A DNA stretch of 64,000 nt from positions 178,162 through 242,161 of the forward strand of contig NZ_VUMY01000001.1 of NCBI RefSeq assembly GCF_009695935.1. The letters run 5' to 3'. Shown piece by piece: positions 35,315 to 44,729 of this stretch. Positions within the stretch are counted from its first letter, which is position 1. Every line of letters starts with the position of its first letter. The position numbers were made by a program, and so were the translations under genes. The stretch is from Mobiluncus porci (GTDB taxonomy: Bacteria > Actinomycetota > Actinomycetes > Actinomycetales > Actinomycetaceae). A model generated the notes under the pieces. That model had not been told where the DNA came from and did not search any database. It worked only from the letters and a program-made list of their open reading frames with translations.

Positions 35315-36061
35315 CTAGGAGAGTTCCTCCACCCCTTGCAAAATCAAGGCTTCGATGAGAGAACTCAAGATTTGCGCCAAATCATAGGCATCCTGACGGG
35401 CTCGATCCTTCGCGGCGGCCGTGTTTTTCGCCCGCTTCGGGCCTACTACTTTATCGATCAAATCGACGGCAGCATTTGCTGAAGACTTGGCCGCGCGAAG
35501 ATTGCGCGGTTCGATTCCCGCCTGTTCCAACTGCATGAGAGCGCGAACCACCTCGATGGCTCGGGGAGAAAACCGCGTGGAAAGATCAGGACTAATGAGT
35601 TTAGCGGTGACCATTTTGTCCAAAGACTCCGCACTGACCGCGGTGTAGTCCATGATTTGACGCACTGTCACCCGTGAGGTCTTGGGTAGAACCACTTCCC
35701 CATCGTTGGAAACCATTCTCGCCACTGGCTCAGTGGGTATCGGGTCTTCCCCGCGATCGAGCATCGCCAGATTCTCCCCAATCTTGTCCAAGGGAAGATA
35801 GCTGTCTCGCTGCTGGCGTAAAGCGTAACGAATCCGCTCCACATCGGCCTCGGAATAGCCGCGATACCCGTTGGCGCGGCGAGCCGGATCCACGATGCCG
35901 TGTTTTTCTAGCAACCGCAGTTTAGCCTGTGACACCGAAGGGAATTCTGTAGACACCAATTCCTGCACCCGACTAATGGACATGGTCGGGGCAGTATCGA
36001 CGCCACGGGGCCAAGGCTCCGGCGCGTTTTGCTGGTTAAGTGCGGTAGCGGCGGTGCTCAC
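35315..36061 (-). CDS. ftsR: MerR-family regulator FtsR-like (Rv1828 type)
   Basis: 248 residues from the GTG at 36061, which overlaps the garA stop. The HTH region shows SRVQELVSTEFPSVSQAKLR and GYRGYSEADVERIRYALRQ, with a C-terminal dimer domain. In Corynebacterium glutamicum the homologue next to odhI activates ftsZ, so a cell-division role is the best guess. The Rv1828/FtsR family and position match well. It is translationally coupled to garA. Confidence 0.87.
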   Translation of the reverse strand: MSTAATALNQQNAPEPWPRGVDTAPTMSISRVQELVSTEFPSVSQAKLRLLEKHGIVDPARRANGYRGYSEADVERIRYALRQQRDSYLPLDKIGENLAMLDRGEDPIPTEPVARMVSNDGEVVLPKTSRVTVRQIMDYTAVSAESLDKMVTAKLISPDLSTRFSPRAIEVVRALMQLEQAGIEPRNLRAAKSSANAAVDLIDKVVGPKRAKNTAAAKDRARQDAYDLAQILSSLIEALILQGVEELS

Positions 36062-36495
36062 TTCACCACCGCGGGATAGTAGGCGAGGCGGAATTTTCCA
36101 ATCTGGACTTCTTCGCCCGATTGCAACAGGTGAGACTCCACCCGTTGCCGGTCCACATAGGTACCGTTGAGGGAACCGACATCGCGCACTACGAAACCCT
36201 CCCCTTCGCGGAGAAACTCGCAATGCTTGCGGGAAACGGTCACGTCATCGAGGAAAATATCGGAACGGGGGTGTCTTCCGGCAGTAATCCGGTCTGTGTC
36301 GAGCAAAAATCGCGCCCCCGCAGAAGGCCCGCGTTGCACAATCAAGAGAGCTGAGCCCGCGGGTAAAGCCGCTACCGCTTCTTCATCCGCGGGTGAAAGC
36401 ACGCGTTTACCAAGTTCAGGCTCACTTTCAGCCAAGGTTCCGATGGCACCAAAGACAGCAGTCTCGTCAGGGGCACTCGCGCCGATGTCACTCAT
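36058..36495 (-). CDS. garA: FHA-domain metabolic regulator GarA/OdhI
   Basis: 145 residues. The FHA domain (residues ~60-140) contains TAGRHPRSDIFLDDVTVSRK and DVGSLNGTYVDRQ. GarA/OdhI binds and inhibits 2-oxoglutarate dehydrogenase and glutamate-metabolism enzymes until Ser/Thr kinases phosphorylate its N-terminal ETTS motif. Here the motif is shortened to DETAVF (Thr12 only), so only one of the two usual threonines is present. GAGGAG precedes the ATG. It diverges from the helicase-like gene. Confidence 0.92.
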   Translation of the reverse strand: MSDIGASAPDETAVFGAIGTLAESEPELGKRVLSPADEEAVAALPAGSALLIVQRGPSAGARFLLDTDRITAGRHPRSDIFLDDVTVSRKHCEFLREGEGFVVRDVGSLNGTYVDRQRVESHLLQSGEEVQIGKFRLAYYPAVVK

Positions 36496-36612
36496 GTGGT
36501 CTCCTCTAAAAATTTCCTTGCTTCTACTTTAGTGGCTCGGAGGCGAAAAAGTTAACCGATTTGTTATATTCCCCGCCCGTCACTTTCCCCGCCCGCCCCA
36601 CATAGCCTTAAA

Positions 36613-36654
36613 ATGACTCTTAGCAGGAAATACCGCAAACAAAGGAACCACTGA
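36613..36654 (+). CDS. Possible 13-codon leader ORF
   Basis: An ATG, 4 nt after the -10-like TAGCCT (36603-36608), opens 13 basic codons (MTLSRKYRKQRNH) that stop with TGA immediately before the GTG of the 1699-residue gene. It could be a leaderless leader peptide coupled to the main gene, but so short a frame may be chance. Confidence 0.25.
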   Translation: MTLSRKYRKQRNH

Positions 36655-39600
36655 GTGAACGAGAACGTGACCGAAGCCTGGAAATACTGGGCTACTTCAC
36701 TGCACTCTCCCCAATTCGGGGTCACTCCCCTGTCCAGTCCGGCAGCGTTTTTCGAGTTTCCCTTTGTGGAAGAAAGTCTTACCAGCACCTACCAGCTACT
36801 GCGAACCGGTGGCGATTTCGACTTGGCGCCCCAAGGAAAACTTGCCACGGAACTGGGAGCCATCGCGAGGCCTACCCAGTGGCTGTGGCTTCGTGAAAAC
36901 CTCACGGAGTCAACCGAACTACAGGTCGCACTGGGCTTCATTTCCCAGCAAGACCAGCGCTGGGCCTTTCCGCTCTTTACCGGCACGCTCAGCGCCGCTT
37001 CGGGATCGTCAGAGACTTTCCTGCGTCTCGATGAGGGCTCCAAACTCAATCTCAACACCACTCTCGTCAAAATTTTGGCAAAAAAGTACGGGGTGAACCC
37101 GGCGTGGACCCGAGCCGGTCGCACCTCTTCCGGATTCGATTTAGACAAACTCTGGCAAGCCCTCGAACAGGCTTTGCATCAAACGCCTCGAGCCCGCGGC
37201 CTCGAACTGGAAAAACGCGGACGCGTCGGCTTGGCTCACCGCGACTGGGATGACGTTTATTCCGACTTGGAAAAACACCTGGTGGACTACGGTGCGGCAC
37301 CCTTGGTGAACCGCTACGCCACGAAAGGCGAGCCTGTCGGCTACCCGCCCACCAAGCACGCGACGCTAAGTCTGTCACAAGACATTTATGCGCCACTCAA
37401 AGCCAGCCACCTCCAACTTCGTGTCCCCCAGGCCTTCGGTCGCGGAGAAAGCTTCATCCTCTCCGGACCACCCGCTGCCGGAAAAACCGACGCCGTTGTG
37501 AATTCACTGGCACAGGGCATAGTCGCGGGCAAAACTGTTTTGGTAGTTGGAGGGCCCGCCTCACTTCGTAGGTTGAAAACGCGAATCAACAAGGCGGACT
37601 TTGGTCACCTGTTCCTCGCTTTAGACCCCCAGCATCCCGATGCCACCGCACAGTCAGCCCTAAAATCAGCCTGGGATGAGCCGGTGAGCGCAGATGATGA
37701 CTATCTGAAATCTTGTCGTCAGTCGCTGACGATGCTTTCCGAAGACCTCGATGTTTACGCCAAGTCGATTCACGAGCCCGGACCAAACGGCGTCTCCGCT
37801 TGGCAAGCTTACAGCGCTACCCTCCTGACAAAATCCGCGCTAAACCGCGAAGAACAAGACTTGGCGACGGAACTTGCCGCCCTCCCGCGTTTCCCCGCAA
37901 CCTCGAAAGATCGCGCCCAAGCCGCTAAACTCGGACAAGTTCTCGCGACCCTCGACTCCCATTCCGTGAATGGTCTGGGGGCCAACCCGTGGTCTTTAGT
38001 GGGAACCAAAGCGCGCACGGTGGATAAAACCGCGCTTACCCAAGCGGTTACTGCCCTGGAAACAGCCATTAAACACACCCATCCGGCCGTGTTGGAAATC
38101 ATGTCTGCCGCCGCGGAGCTCGAAACCTGGCCGTGGTTTTCTCGCTGGCTAGATCTTCTCGAAATCGGTTACGGTCGCGAGCCGGTGGAACTCACCGAAA
38201 AAGAACGCGTCCTAGTCACCGGAAACCTCAAAACCTTGAAGTCCGACTATAGCGATTTGCTGGGTGAGGCCAATCCCTTGCTGAAGTGGGCGGGCGAGGC
38301 CTATCGCCGCGGCCTAGATCAACAGCTCATTTCAGATGCCCGTCACGCCGAGGCGTCCAAAGGTCTCACCAGGACCACTCGCCGCAAGGCGCTCTTGAAA
38401 GAACTGCAACCTCATCTTTCCAAGACGATTAATCCCGCAGAAGTTGCTCAGACGCTCGAGGCCCTCGCGAGTCTACGTCAACGCAGCCTCCAACTCAGTT
38501 CGAGAATCTCTGCCAATCCGATGCTGGGACTGCCCAAATTTGATGCCTTAGCCAAGGGAGCACACGACAAATTTCTCTACCATGCCGACACTATCTTGAC
38601 CGCCGTCGAAATGGCCGCGCAGCTCCCCAGCCGGGTCGATGACCTCGTGTCTCTTATTCCCATCGCTCGCGAGGGTGGCGGTCTCGGTCGCCAGGTGAGA
38701 GACATTGCTGGAGCTTTCGCCTCCATCTTGGAGGAACTGCAAACTGAACCCGCGCAACTGGAGTTTTGGTCTCATTCTTTACCACCCCTCGCGCGATACC
38801 TCCAGATTCGCAAACAGTGGGCTAGCGCTTTGCCCGCGCCTGAATCCACCCTTGATGACATGGTGACATTCCGTAATCTCCAACCGAAACTCGCCGCCTT
38901 GGGTCTGGAACCCCTTTCCGACTGGGTTTCGGACGGGAAACTGTCGGGTAAATCTATTTCGGGAGTGCTTGAATACGCCTTGAGTTTGGCTTCCCTTACG
39001 GAAAGACAACACGCGCTGGAACGCCAGTCCTTCTCCTCCCCCGACTTGAGCGCCCAGACCGAGCGTTTGACCGCTACCGCCGCCGAGACTCGCCGCGAAA
39101 TCTCCAATGTGGTCAAGGCGACAGCGGCGAATTATGCCACGGGGCTCAGCAAAGAGGATCTGCGAGAGTTCGGGGCAAGGCTTCGCGACCCTCATTTCTC
39201 CATCCAGAAAACCCTGGGCGAAGAACTTCATGGGGTTCTGGCGCGAACCCCTCTTTTGGGTCTCACCCCCAGCGAAGTCGCTACCCACCTCCCCCCAGCC
39301 ACCGGCACACCTCTTTTCGATGCGCTGGTAATCCTGGATTCCGCGGATTTACCGTGCGGGGCCGCGGTGAAGGCCCTCAGTTTAGCGAAGCAGGTTCTCT
39401 TTGTGGCCACGACCCCCAGCGCGAAGGCTTTTGCGAGAGGAAAATCTCCTTCCGTCTACGCGGCAGCGAGAGGTGCCGGTTTTCCCGAAATGCGCTTTGA
39501 CCTGCGTTACGGGTCTGACTTGTCGCCGGTGACCGCGCTTACGGCAGCCATTTTTGGAGGTGGGGAGATTAGAACCTGGCCGGTTTCTTGGCATCCCGCT

Positions 39601-41754
39601 TCGGCTACTGTGCTCCCACTGGATCCGCCCTCGTCACCGGCCTTCTCTCTTTCTCCCGCAGACGAGTTGCCCGGATGGAAAGGCACGGGAGCGAATCGTG
39701 CCTGGTTCGAAAAAGCCGGTAATTTTCTCATCAATCTGGCACTAAAAAACAAGAACTCCACGATTCACGCCATCACATTGACCGGCGAATTGGCAGCAGG
39801 AATCCGTTGGTATCTAGGAGATATCGCCCAGAGCCGTGAACTGGGTTTCCCCCAGGTGACAGTTTCTTCTCTCGGTGATTTTGAAGCCCAGGAGTCCTCC
39901 GCAGTGGTTTTCTTCCTCGGAGGAATCTCTCACCCGCTAAAGTCCAAATCCCCTCAAGTGGAGGATTTTCTCCAGGCGTTTTCCCGCGCACTGTTGGGAG
40001 CCAGCCACCGATTGTGGCTGGTTGAGGACAAAGGCTTCGACCGGTTGGCACTACCTGCCCAAGTACAGGATTTTCTCTCCGCCATCGAGACTCCGGGAAG
40101 AGCCGAGGCGGCCCCGGAGGGTTCCAACTACGTGGTGGAACATTTGAAGAAACGCCTGACAAAATCTGGTTTGGAAGTTCACGGTCCTCTCGGAGTCAAC
40201 CCTCTCGTGGTTGACTTGGCGGTGCGAGGAGGGGCGGATGCTCCGTGGATGGGAATCGTTCTTGATACGCCATCAAGGTGTGGGATTACCCCCGCTTTAG
40301 ACCGCGAGGTGACACTGCCAAACTACCTGGTGGAACAGTGTGGCTTTGGACAGATTGAACATATCTATTTCGATCAGCTCGTCGGCGATGAGGACGAGGT
40401 GGTTCGGCGCCTGGTTTCTCTGTCTTTGGATTTGGCTTTCCCCGGGGAAGTAACGGAAGGGGCCATTGCGAGCGAGGATCGCTACTCTTCGCCGACGCGG
40501 GTTCTCGCGGCGCAGTCCCAACGCATCGACAGTTGGGATTTACCAACAGATAGTGGCGCCAATTGGAGTCTGCCTGCGAGTCTCCGACCTGCTGGTACCC
40601 CACTGTCTCCTCCCACTCCGCTTGCACCTTCCGCACCGGCCACACCGGCCACTGCGTCCGCACCTTCCACGCCTCACACGCCTCCTACGTCGGCCACGTC
40701 ACCAGTCGTCGAGCCCATTCCCTCCGCGGTTCCCGACACGGAAATCTCCCTCGGTAAGGGTCTCAACACGAGTTCGCCGCTTCCTCTAGTCTCGGAGGTA
40801 CCGCCCACGAGTTTCACGCACCTGTCCCGCCAAGAACTCGTCGGGATGCCGCTGCCGGAACCGAGCTTGAGCGACCATCTGGGGGAAAACGAGACGGAAT
40901 GGGTTACGAATCTCACTGCGCTTCCGGAAACCGGAAAAATCTCCCAGCCCGGGGCCGGCGCTTTTGCGCCACTGGTGATTCCTTCCCGAGAGCCCAGAGA
41001 AACTCCCTCTGCGACGGTACCCGCAATCCCCGCGAATATTCCAGCGGTTGCTCCGGAGACAGCACTTGTCACCCCCGCGGCTGTTCCCGTGTCCGTTTCA
41101 CCAAAGGCTTCGCAAACAGTAGCTACCCCTGTAGCCGTTCCTGCACCAGCACCTGCTCCCGCCGGAGCCACTCCCCCGAACGAACTCAAGACAGAGATCC
41201 AGCCTTTCGTTCCGCGCGGGAAACCCCTGACAGATCTTGGGGACAAAGAAATCCTTGACGACTTGGATGAACCCGATAATGCCGCCCAGGTCAGCGAGGC
41301 TTTGGAAAAAATTCTTTACTCCGAAGGGCCCATCGCGACCTCTCGGCTCGCCAAGTTGGCGGCGGACGCTTTCGGGATGCAACGACTCCACCCGAAGCGG
41401 CGTGAGAAAATTCTCGCGTTACTCTCGCCCGAGGTCAATATTTGTTCCACCAAGTTTGGGGATTTTGCGTGGCCAAAAGGGACCAGTCCGGAAAACTTCC
41501 ACGTGTTTAGAACCGGTTCCATCTACGGTCAGCGCGCCCTGACCGACATTAGCGACGAAGAATTCAATAATGCCCTGACCTGGGTGATTGCCACCCAGAG
41601 ACCGCTGGAGGAAGAAGCCAGCGAAGCCGTGGCAAGAGTCTTGGATCTCACCGCGGCTCGGACTTCGATTCGGCAACGGATGGCTGCGGCGCTGACTCTT
41701 TTGGCGAAGGAAGGACATCTGGAAAGAAAGGACGGGCGTTTTCACTTACAATAA
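36655..41754 (+). CDS. Degenerate DUF4011/DUF3320-type helicase-nuclease protein
   Basis: 1699 residues, GTG start after AAGGA. The layout follows large SF1 helicase proteins with a Vsr-like nuclease and a DUF3320 tail. Walker A is retained as GPPAAGKTD (271-279). Motif II, normally DEAS, reads DSAD (895-898), and the following GDPKQLPP is replaced by TTPSAKAF. The motif VI region shows QAFSRAL (1107-1113). The nuclease-like region keeps D1187 and D1204, but the expected Glu of GIExD is Val1202. Pro/Ala/Thr-rich linkers span ~1312-1353 and ~1448-1503. DUF3320-like winged-helix residues are ~1525-1695. The frame is intact, so it is not a simple pseudogene; it may bind ATP but probably neither unwinds nor cuts DNA. 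Confidence 0.65.
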   Translation: MNENVTEAWKYWATSLHSPQFGVTPLSSPAAFFEFPFVEESLTSTYQLLRTGGDFDLAPQGKLATELGAIARPTQWLWLRENLTESTELQVALGFISQQDQRWAFPLFTGTLSAASGSSETFLRLDEGSKLNLNTTLVKILAKKYGVNPAWTRAGRTSSGFDLDKLWQALEQALHQTPRARGLELEKRGRVGLAHRDWDDVYSDLEKHLVDYGAAPLVNRYATKGEPVGYPPTKHATLSLSQDIYAPLKASHLQLRVPQAFGRGESFILSGPPAAGKTDAVVNSLAQGIVAGKTVLVVGGPASLRRLKTRINKADFGHLFLALDPQHPDATAQSALKSAWDEPVSADDDYLKSCRQSLTMLSEDLDVYAKSIHEPGPNGVSAWQAYSATLLTKSALNREEQDLATELAALPRFPATSKDRAQAAKLGQVLATLDSHSVNGLGANPWSLVGTKARTVDKTALTQAVTALETAIKHTHPAVLEIMSAAAELETWPWFSRWLDLLEIGYGREPVELTEKERVLVTGNLKTLKSDYSDLLGEANPLLKWAGEAYRRGLDQQLISDARHAEASKGLTRTTRRKALLKELQPHLSKTINPAEVAQTLEALASLRQRSLQLSSRISANPMLGLPKFDALAKGAHDKFLYHADTILTAVEMAAQLPSRVDDLVSLIPIAREGGGLGRQVRDIAGAFASILEELQTEPAQLEFWSHSLPPLARYLQIRKQWASALPAPESTLDDMVTFRNLQPKLAALGLEPLSDWVSDGKLSGKSISGVLEYALSLASLTERQHALERQSFSSPDLSAQTERLTATAAETRREISNVVKATAANYATGLSKEDLREFGARLRDPHFSIQKTLGEELHGVLARTPLLGLTPSEVATHLPPATGTPLFDALVILDSADLPCGAAVKALSLAKQVLFVATTPSAKAFARGKSPSVYAAARGAGFPEMRFDLRYGSDLSPVTALTAAIFGGGEIRTWPVSWHPASATVLPLDPPSSPAFSLSPADELPGWKGTGANRAWFEKAGNFLINLALKNKNSTIHAITLTGELAAGIRWYLGDIAQSRELGFPQVTVSSLGDFEAQESSAVVFFLGGISHPLKSKSPQVEDFLQAFSRALLGASHRLWLVEDKGFDRLALPAQVQDFLSAIETPGRAEAAPEGSNYVVEHLKKRLTKSGLEVHGPLGVNPLVVDLAVRGGADAPWMGIVLDTPSRCGITPALDREVTLPNYLVEQCGFGQIEHIYFDQLVGDEDEVVRRLVSLSLDLAFPGEVTEGAIASEDRYSSPTRVLAAQSQRIDSWDLPTDSGANWSLPASLRPAGTPLSPPTPLAPSAPATPATASAPSTPHTPPTSATSPVVEPIPSAVPDTEISLGKGLNTSSPLPLVSEVPPTSFTHLSRQELVGMPLPEPSLSDHLGENETEWVTNLTALPETGKISQPGAGAFAPLVIPSREPRETPSATVPAIPANIPAVAPETALVTPAAVPVSVSPKASQTVATPVAVPAPAPAPAGATPPNELKTEIQPFVPRGKPLTDLGDKEILDDLDEPDNAAQVSEALEKILYSEGPIATSRLAKLAADAFGMQRLHPKRREKILALLSPEVNICSTKFGDFAWPKGTSPENFHVFRTGSIYGQRALTDISDEEFNNALTWVIATQRPLEEEASEAVARVLDLTAARTSIRQRMAAALTLLAKEGHLERKDGRFHLQ

Positions 41755-41780
41755 TGAAGACGTTTACAAGGAGATAAAAA

Positions 41781-42617
41781 ATGGGAAAATCTAGTAAGAA
41801 TAAGGTTGCGGTCGCCAATCCGAATGCCGGTCACGGTCGCACCGTCATGATTATTATCATTGTCGCCGTGGTTTTGGCCCTGATATTGGTGGGGGTAGCC
41901 ATCATGACCAAGAAGCAGGCCGCGGTGACCCAGCCAGATGGGACCATTCCCGGCACTAAAACCGCAACCGGATACGCTGAACCCCAGGAGTTCTCTCAAG
42001 GCAAGGGCCTGTGGTTCAAGAGCGGCAAACTGCTTTCTAACGCGGAGATCCAAAAAGAAACCGAGGCTGGAACTAAGGTTTTGGAATACTACTTTGACTA
42101 CACTTGCAATATTTGCAACGACTTTGATGAAAAGCTTGGCAACGGTAAACAACTTGATGACCTCGTCGAAGGCGGGAAGGCTCTTGTGGTGTTGCGCCCG
42201 ACCCTGACTCACGCGCTACCTTTTGCCCCCGTCGCTAATAATCTCATTTTGTGGACGGCTGAGAACGCTCCGGACAAGACTTGGGCGGTGCAAAAAGATT
42301 TGGCGGCCTATGCTCTGCAGAACTACAAGTCTGCCGACTACGAAAAGAATCAGGGGAACGAAAAGTGGACTAATGAAGCCCAAAATCCTCTCCCTGTTGT
42401 CCAAAAAATTGCGGAAAAAAATGGCATCGACTTTGCCAAAGTTCCTCCCGCAGCCCAAGACGCCGGTGGTTTAGCCATCAACATCTACGCCCAGCAGCGC
42501 ATGACCGGTTTGGGTCGGGATCAAGCCGGCACCCCGCTCTATATTGCTAACGGGAAGATTGTTGACCTTGCCAATCTGGGCAAGGACGACAAACTGTTGG
42601 AGAAGGCCACCCTCTAG
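41781..42617 (+). CDS. Membrane-anchored DsbA-like thiol oxidoreductase
   Basis: 278 residues. A transmembrane helix spans ~25-47 (TVMIIIIVAVVLALILVGVA), and the rest is extracytoplasmic. The thioredoxin-like domain has the active site CNIC (C109, C112) in EYYFDYTCNICNDFDE and a cis-Pro loop at GTPLYIANGK. It probably forms disulfides in exported proteins, as in other actinobacterial Thioredoxin_4 proteins. AAGGAG precedes the ATG. It lies 26 bp after the helicase-like gene and ends 2 bp from the convergent rpe stop. Confidence 0.9.
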   Translation: MGKSSKNKVAVANPNAGHGRTVMIIIIVAVVLALILVGVAIMTKKQAAVTQPDGTIPGTKTATGYAEPQEFSQGKGLWFKSGKLLSNAEIQKETEAGTKVLEYYFDYTCNICNDFDEKLGNGKQLDDLVEGGKALVVLRPTLTHALPFAPVANNLILWTAENAPDKTWAVQKDLAAYALQNYKSADYEKNQGNEKWTNEAQNPLPVVQKIAEKNGIDFAKVPPAAQDAGGLAINIYAQQRMTGLGRDQAGTPLYIANGKIVDLANLGKDDKLLEKATL

Positions 42618-42619
42618 GG

Positions 42620-43279
42620 TTACGCCAGCGGGTTCTCGGCTAGTTTCCGCAGGTCAGCAATGGCCTCGACCGGATTGCGTTTGAAAACGAAGGAACCGGA
42701 AACGATGACATTGGCTCCGGCTTTCACAACTTGGGCCACTGTCTTGTCATTCACTCCCCCATCGACTTGAATGTCGGTGTCGAGACGCGCTTCCTCCACG
42801 AGTTTCCTGAGGCGCTTAATCTTGGGTAAGACTTCGGGAATGAAACCCTGTCCCCCAAACCCGGGCTCGACGCTCATCAAAGTGACTTGGTCGAAACGAC
42901 CCAGGATGTCTTTAATGGCACTAACGGGCGTGGCGGGATTCAAGGCGATTCCCGGTTTCGCCCCCAAGGAGCGAATCACCTCGGCGGTGCGAACCGGCGC
43001 CTTGGAGGCCTCCAGGTGGAAACACACGATGGCGCAGCCTGCCTTGGCATATTCCGGAGCCCAACGGTCGGGGTCCTCAATCATCAAATGGGCATCCACC
43101 GGTAGCTTTGTTGCGTTCAAAACGGCCTGAGCGGTAGGAAGACCCCAAGTGAGGTTCGGAACAAAGTGGTTGTCCATAATGTCCAAGTGAACCCCGTCCG
43201 CGGTCTTGATGGCGGCAAGTTCCTCAGCGAACTTCATCTGGTCGCAATTCAACACTGACGGATAGATCTTAGTTTTCAT
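42620..43279 (-). CDS. rpe: Ribulose-phosphate 3-epimerase
   Basis: 219 residues, a TIM barrel that interconverts ribulose-5-phosphate and xylulose-5-phosphate in the pentose phosphate pathway. Motifs: YPSVLNCDQMKFAEEL, VHLDIMDNHFVPNLTWG (metal-binding His/Asp), LMSVEPGFGGQGF, and DIQVDGGVNDKT. It is the last gene of the pyr-to-rpe block and overlaps rsmB by 11 nt. Its stop almost touches that of the convergent DsbA-like gene. Confidence 0.97.
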   Translation of the reverse strand: MKTKIYPSVLNCDQMKFAEELAAIKTADGVHLDIMDNHFVPNLTWGLPTAQAVLNATKLPVDAHLMIEDPDRWAPEYAKAGCAIVCFHLEASKAPVRTAEVIRSLGAKPGIALNPATPVSAIKDILGRFDQVTLMSVEPGFGGQGFIPEVLPKIKRLRKLVEEARLDTDIQVDGGVNDKTVAQVVKAGANVIVSGSFVFKRNPVEAIADLRKLAENPLA

Positions 43280-44729
43280 GGGTTTCCTGCTTTCTCATTA
43301 GGGCCATAAACATGGCATCGGTGTCGTCGCGGTCCGGCCACAACTGGAGGAAAGGCCCGGGACCGAAATCGTGGGCGGGATTGACGGCGGCGAGTTTCGC
43401 GAATTCGGTAGCGTCCAGAAGTTCCAGGTCCTCGCGTTTTTCGAGGACAGACTGTACCAGGGCTCGCGTCTCGGACAGGTGGGGCGAGCACGTCGCGTAG
43501 GCGAGCACTCCCCCGGGCTTGGTGGCTTGGGCGGCGGAGTGGAGAAGGTCTCGCTGCAGTGGGGCGAGATCTTGTAAATCTGCGGGCTGTTTACGCCATC
43601 TGGCTTCGGGGCGGCGCCGCAGGGATCCGAGTCCGGAACATGGTGCGTCAACCAAGACGCGGTCGGCTTTCCCGGGGTGTTTCGCTCCGAAATCGCGTCC
43701 GTCACCGGTGATGACAGTGACGGTATCCCGGAGCGCCTTTACTGAATCTTTCACCAACTCCGCGCGGTGTTCGGCAACCTCGTTGGCGATTACGGAAACG
43801 TCCTTCTCCTTCGCGAACCCGGCCAAAAGAGCGGTTTTCCCGCCCGGACCCGCACAGAGATCCACCCAGGTCCGCTCGGTTCCGGAAACGGGAACCGCGG
43901 TCAAGATGTCCACCAGGAATTGGGAACCTTCATCCTCCACTCCGGCGTATCCCCTGGTCACGAGACGTAGTCTGCGCGGATCGCCTCCGGAAATCACGAC
44001 GGCCTCGCGGGAAAGCTCTCCCAGACGCGTATCCACATCGAGATAGGTTTCCGCAGCAATCGCGAGTTCATCGGCGGTAACAAGGGTTGGCCTAGCACTT
44101 AGCGTCACATAGGCGGGGGCGTTTTGGGCGTGAAGCAGTTGCGGCAGCTCCGCGGCTTCCCGTCCAGAAGCCACCAGGGAGTCCTTGAGCGCCCAGACGA
44201 TCCACTCCGGATAGGAAAACGCCACCGCCAGGGATTTTTCTTCGCTCAAACCGGCAGTGATGAGGTCCAACCACTCCTCGAGAGGCTTCTGCGTAACTCG
44301 ACGCAACACGGCATTAATCATGCCGGCCGGCCCCGAACTAATTCGGTCGCGAGCCAGATCCACGGAAGAATCCACGGCCGCATAGTTTTCCACCCGCATC
44401 CCGAGAATCTCGTGGGTTCCCATGCGAAGCACCGTCATGACTTCCGGGTCGAGTTCCTTTAGCGGCCGGTCAGTTAGCCGGGAGAGAATCGCATCGTAGC
44501 GCCCCTGGAGACGCAGCGTCCCGTATGCGAGTTCAGTCGCGAAAGCAGCGTCACGGCGATTGAGATGATGGCGTTCGATTTCGATGGGAAGAACGAGATT
44601 CGCGAAAGCGTCATCTTCCTCGACTCTCCGCAGCGTTTGGAAAACAGCGTCTCGGGGCTGGTCGCGGCGGGCTTTGGAGCGGTATTGATAGCCCGTGCGG
44701 CGGTTATTGAAAGTGCGGTCGCGGTTCAA
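43269..44729 (-). CDS. rsmB: 16S rRNA (cytosine-C5)-methyltransferase, RsmB/Sun family
   Basis: 486 residues. An N-terminal NusB-like RNA-binding domain (~25-160) precedes a SAM-dependent methyltransferase. Motifs: VDLCAGPGGKTALLAG (SAM site), VLVDAPCSGLGSLRRRPE (motif IV Cys) and LAYATCSPHLSET (catalytic motif VI Cys). It modifies 16S rRNA, C967 in Escherichia coli. It overlaps fmt by 4 nt and rpe by 11 nt, as in other actinobacteria. Confidence 0.95.
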   Translation of the reverse strand: MNRDRTFNNRRTGYQYRSKARRDQPRDAVFQTLRRVEEDDAFANLVLPIEIERHHLNRRDAAFATELAYGTLRLQGRYDAILSRLTDRPLKELDPEVMTVLRMGTHEILGMRVENYAAVDSSVDLARDRISSGPAGMINAVLRRVTQKPLEEWLDLITAGLSEEKSLAVAFSYPEWIVWALKDSLVASGREAAELPQLLHAQNAPAYVTLSARPTLVTADELAIAAETYLDVDTRLGELSREAVVISGGDPRRLRLVTRGYAGVEDEGSQFLVDILTAVPVSGTERTWVDLCAGPGGKTALLAGFAKEKDVSVIANEVAEHRAELVKDSVKALRDTVTVITGDGRDFGAKHPGKADRVLVDAPCSGLGSLRRRPEARWRKQPADLQDLAPLQRDLLHSAAQATKPGGVLAYATCSPHLSETRALVQSVLEKREDLELLDATEFAKLAAVNPAHDFGPGPFLQLWPDRDDTDAMFMALMRKQETHEN

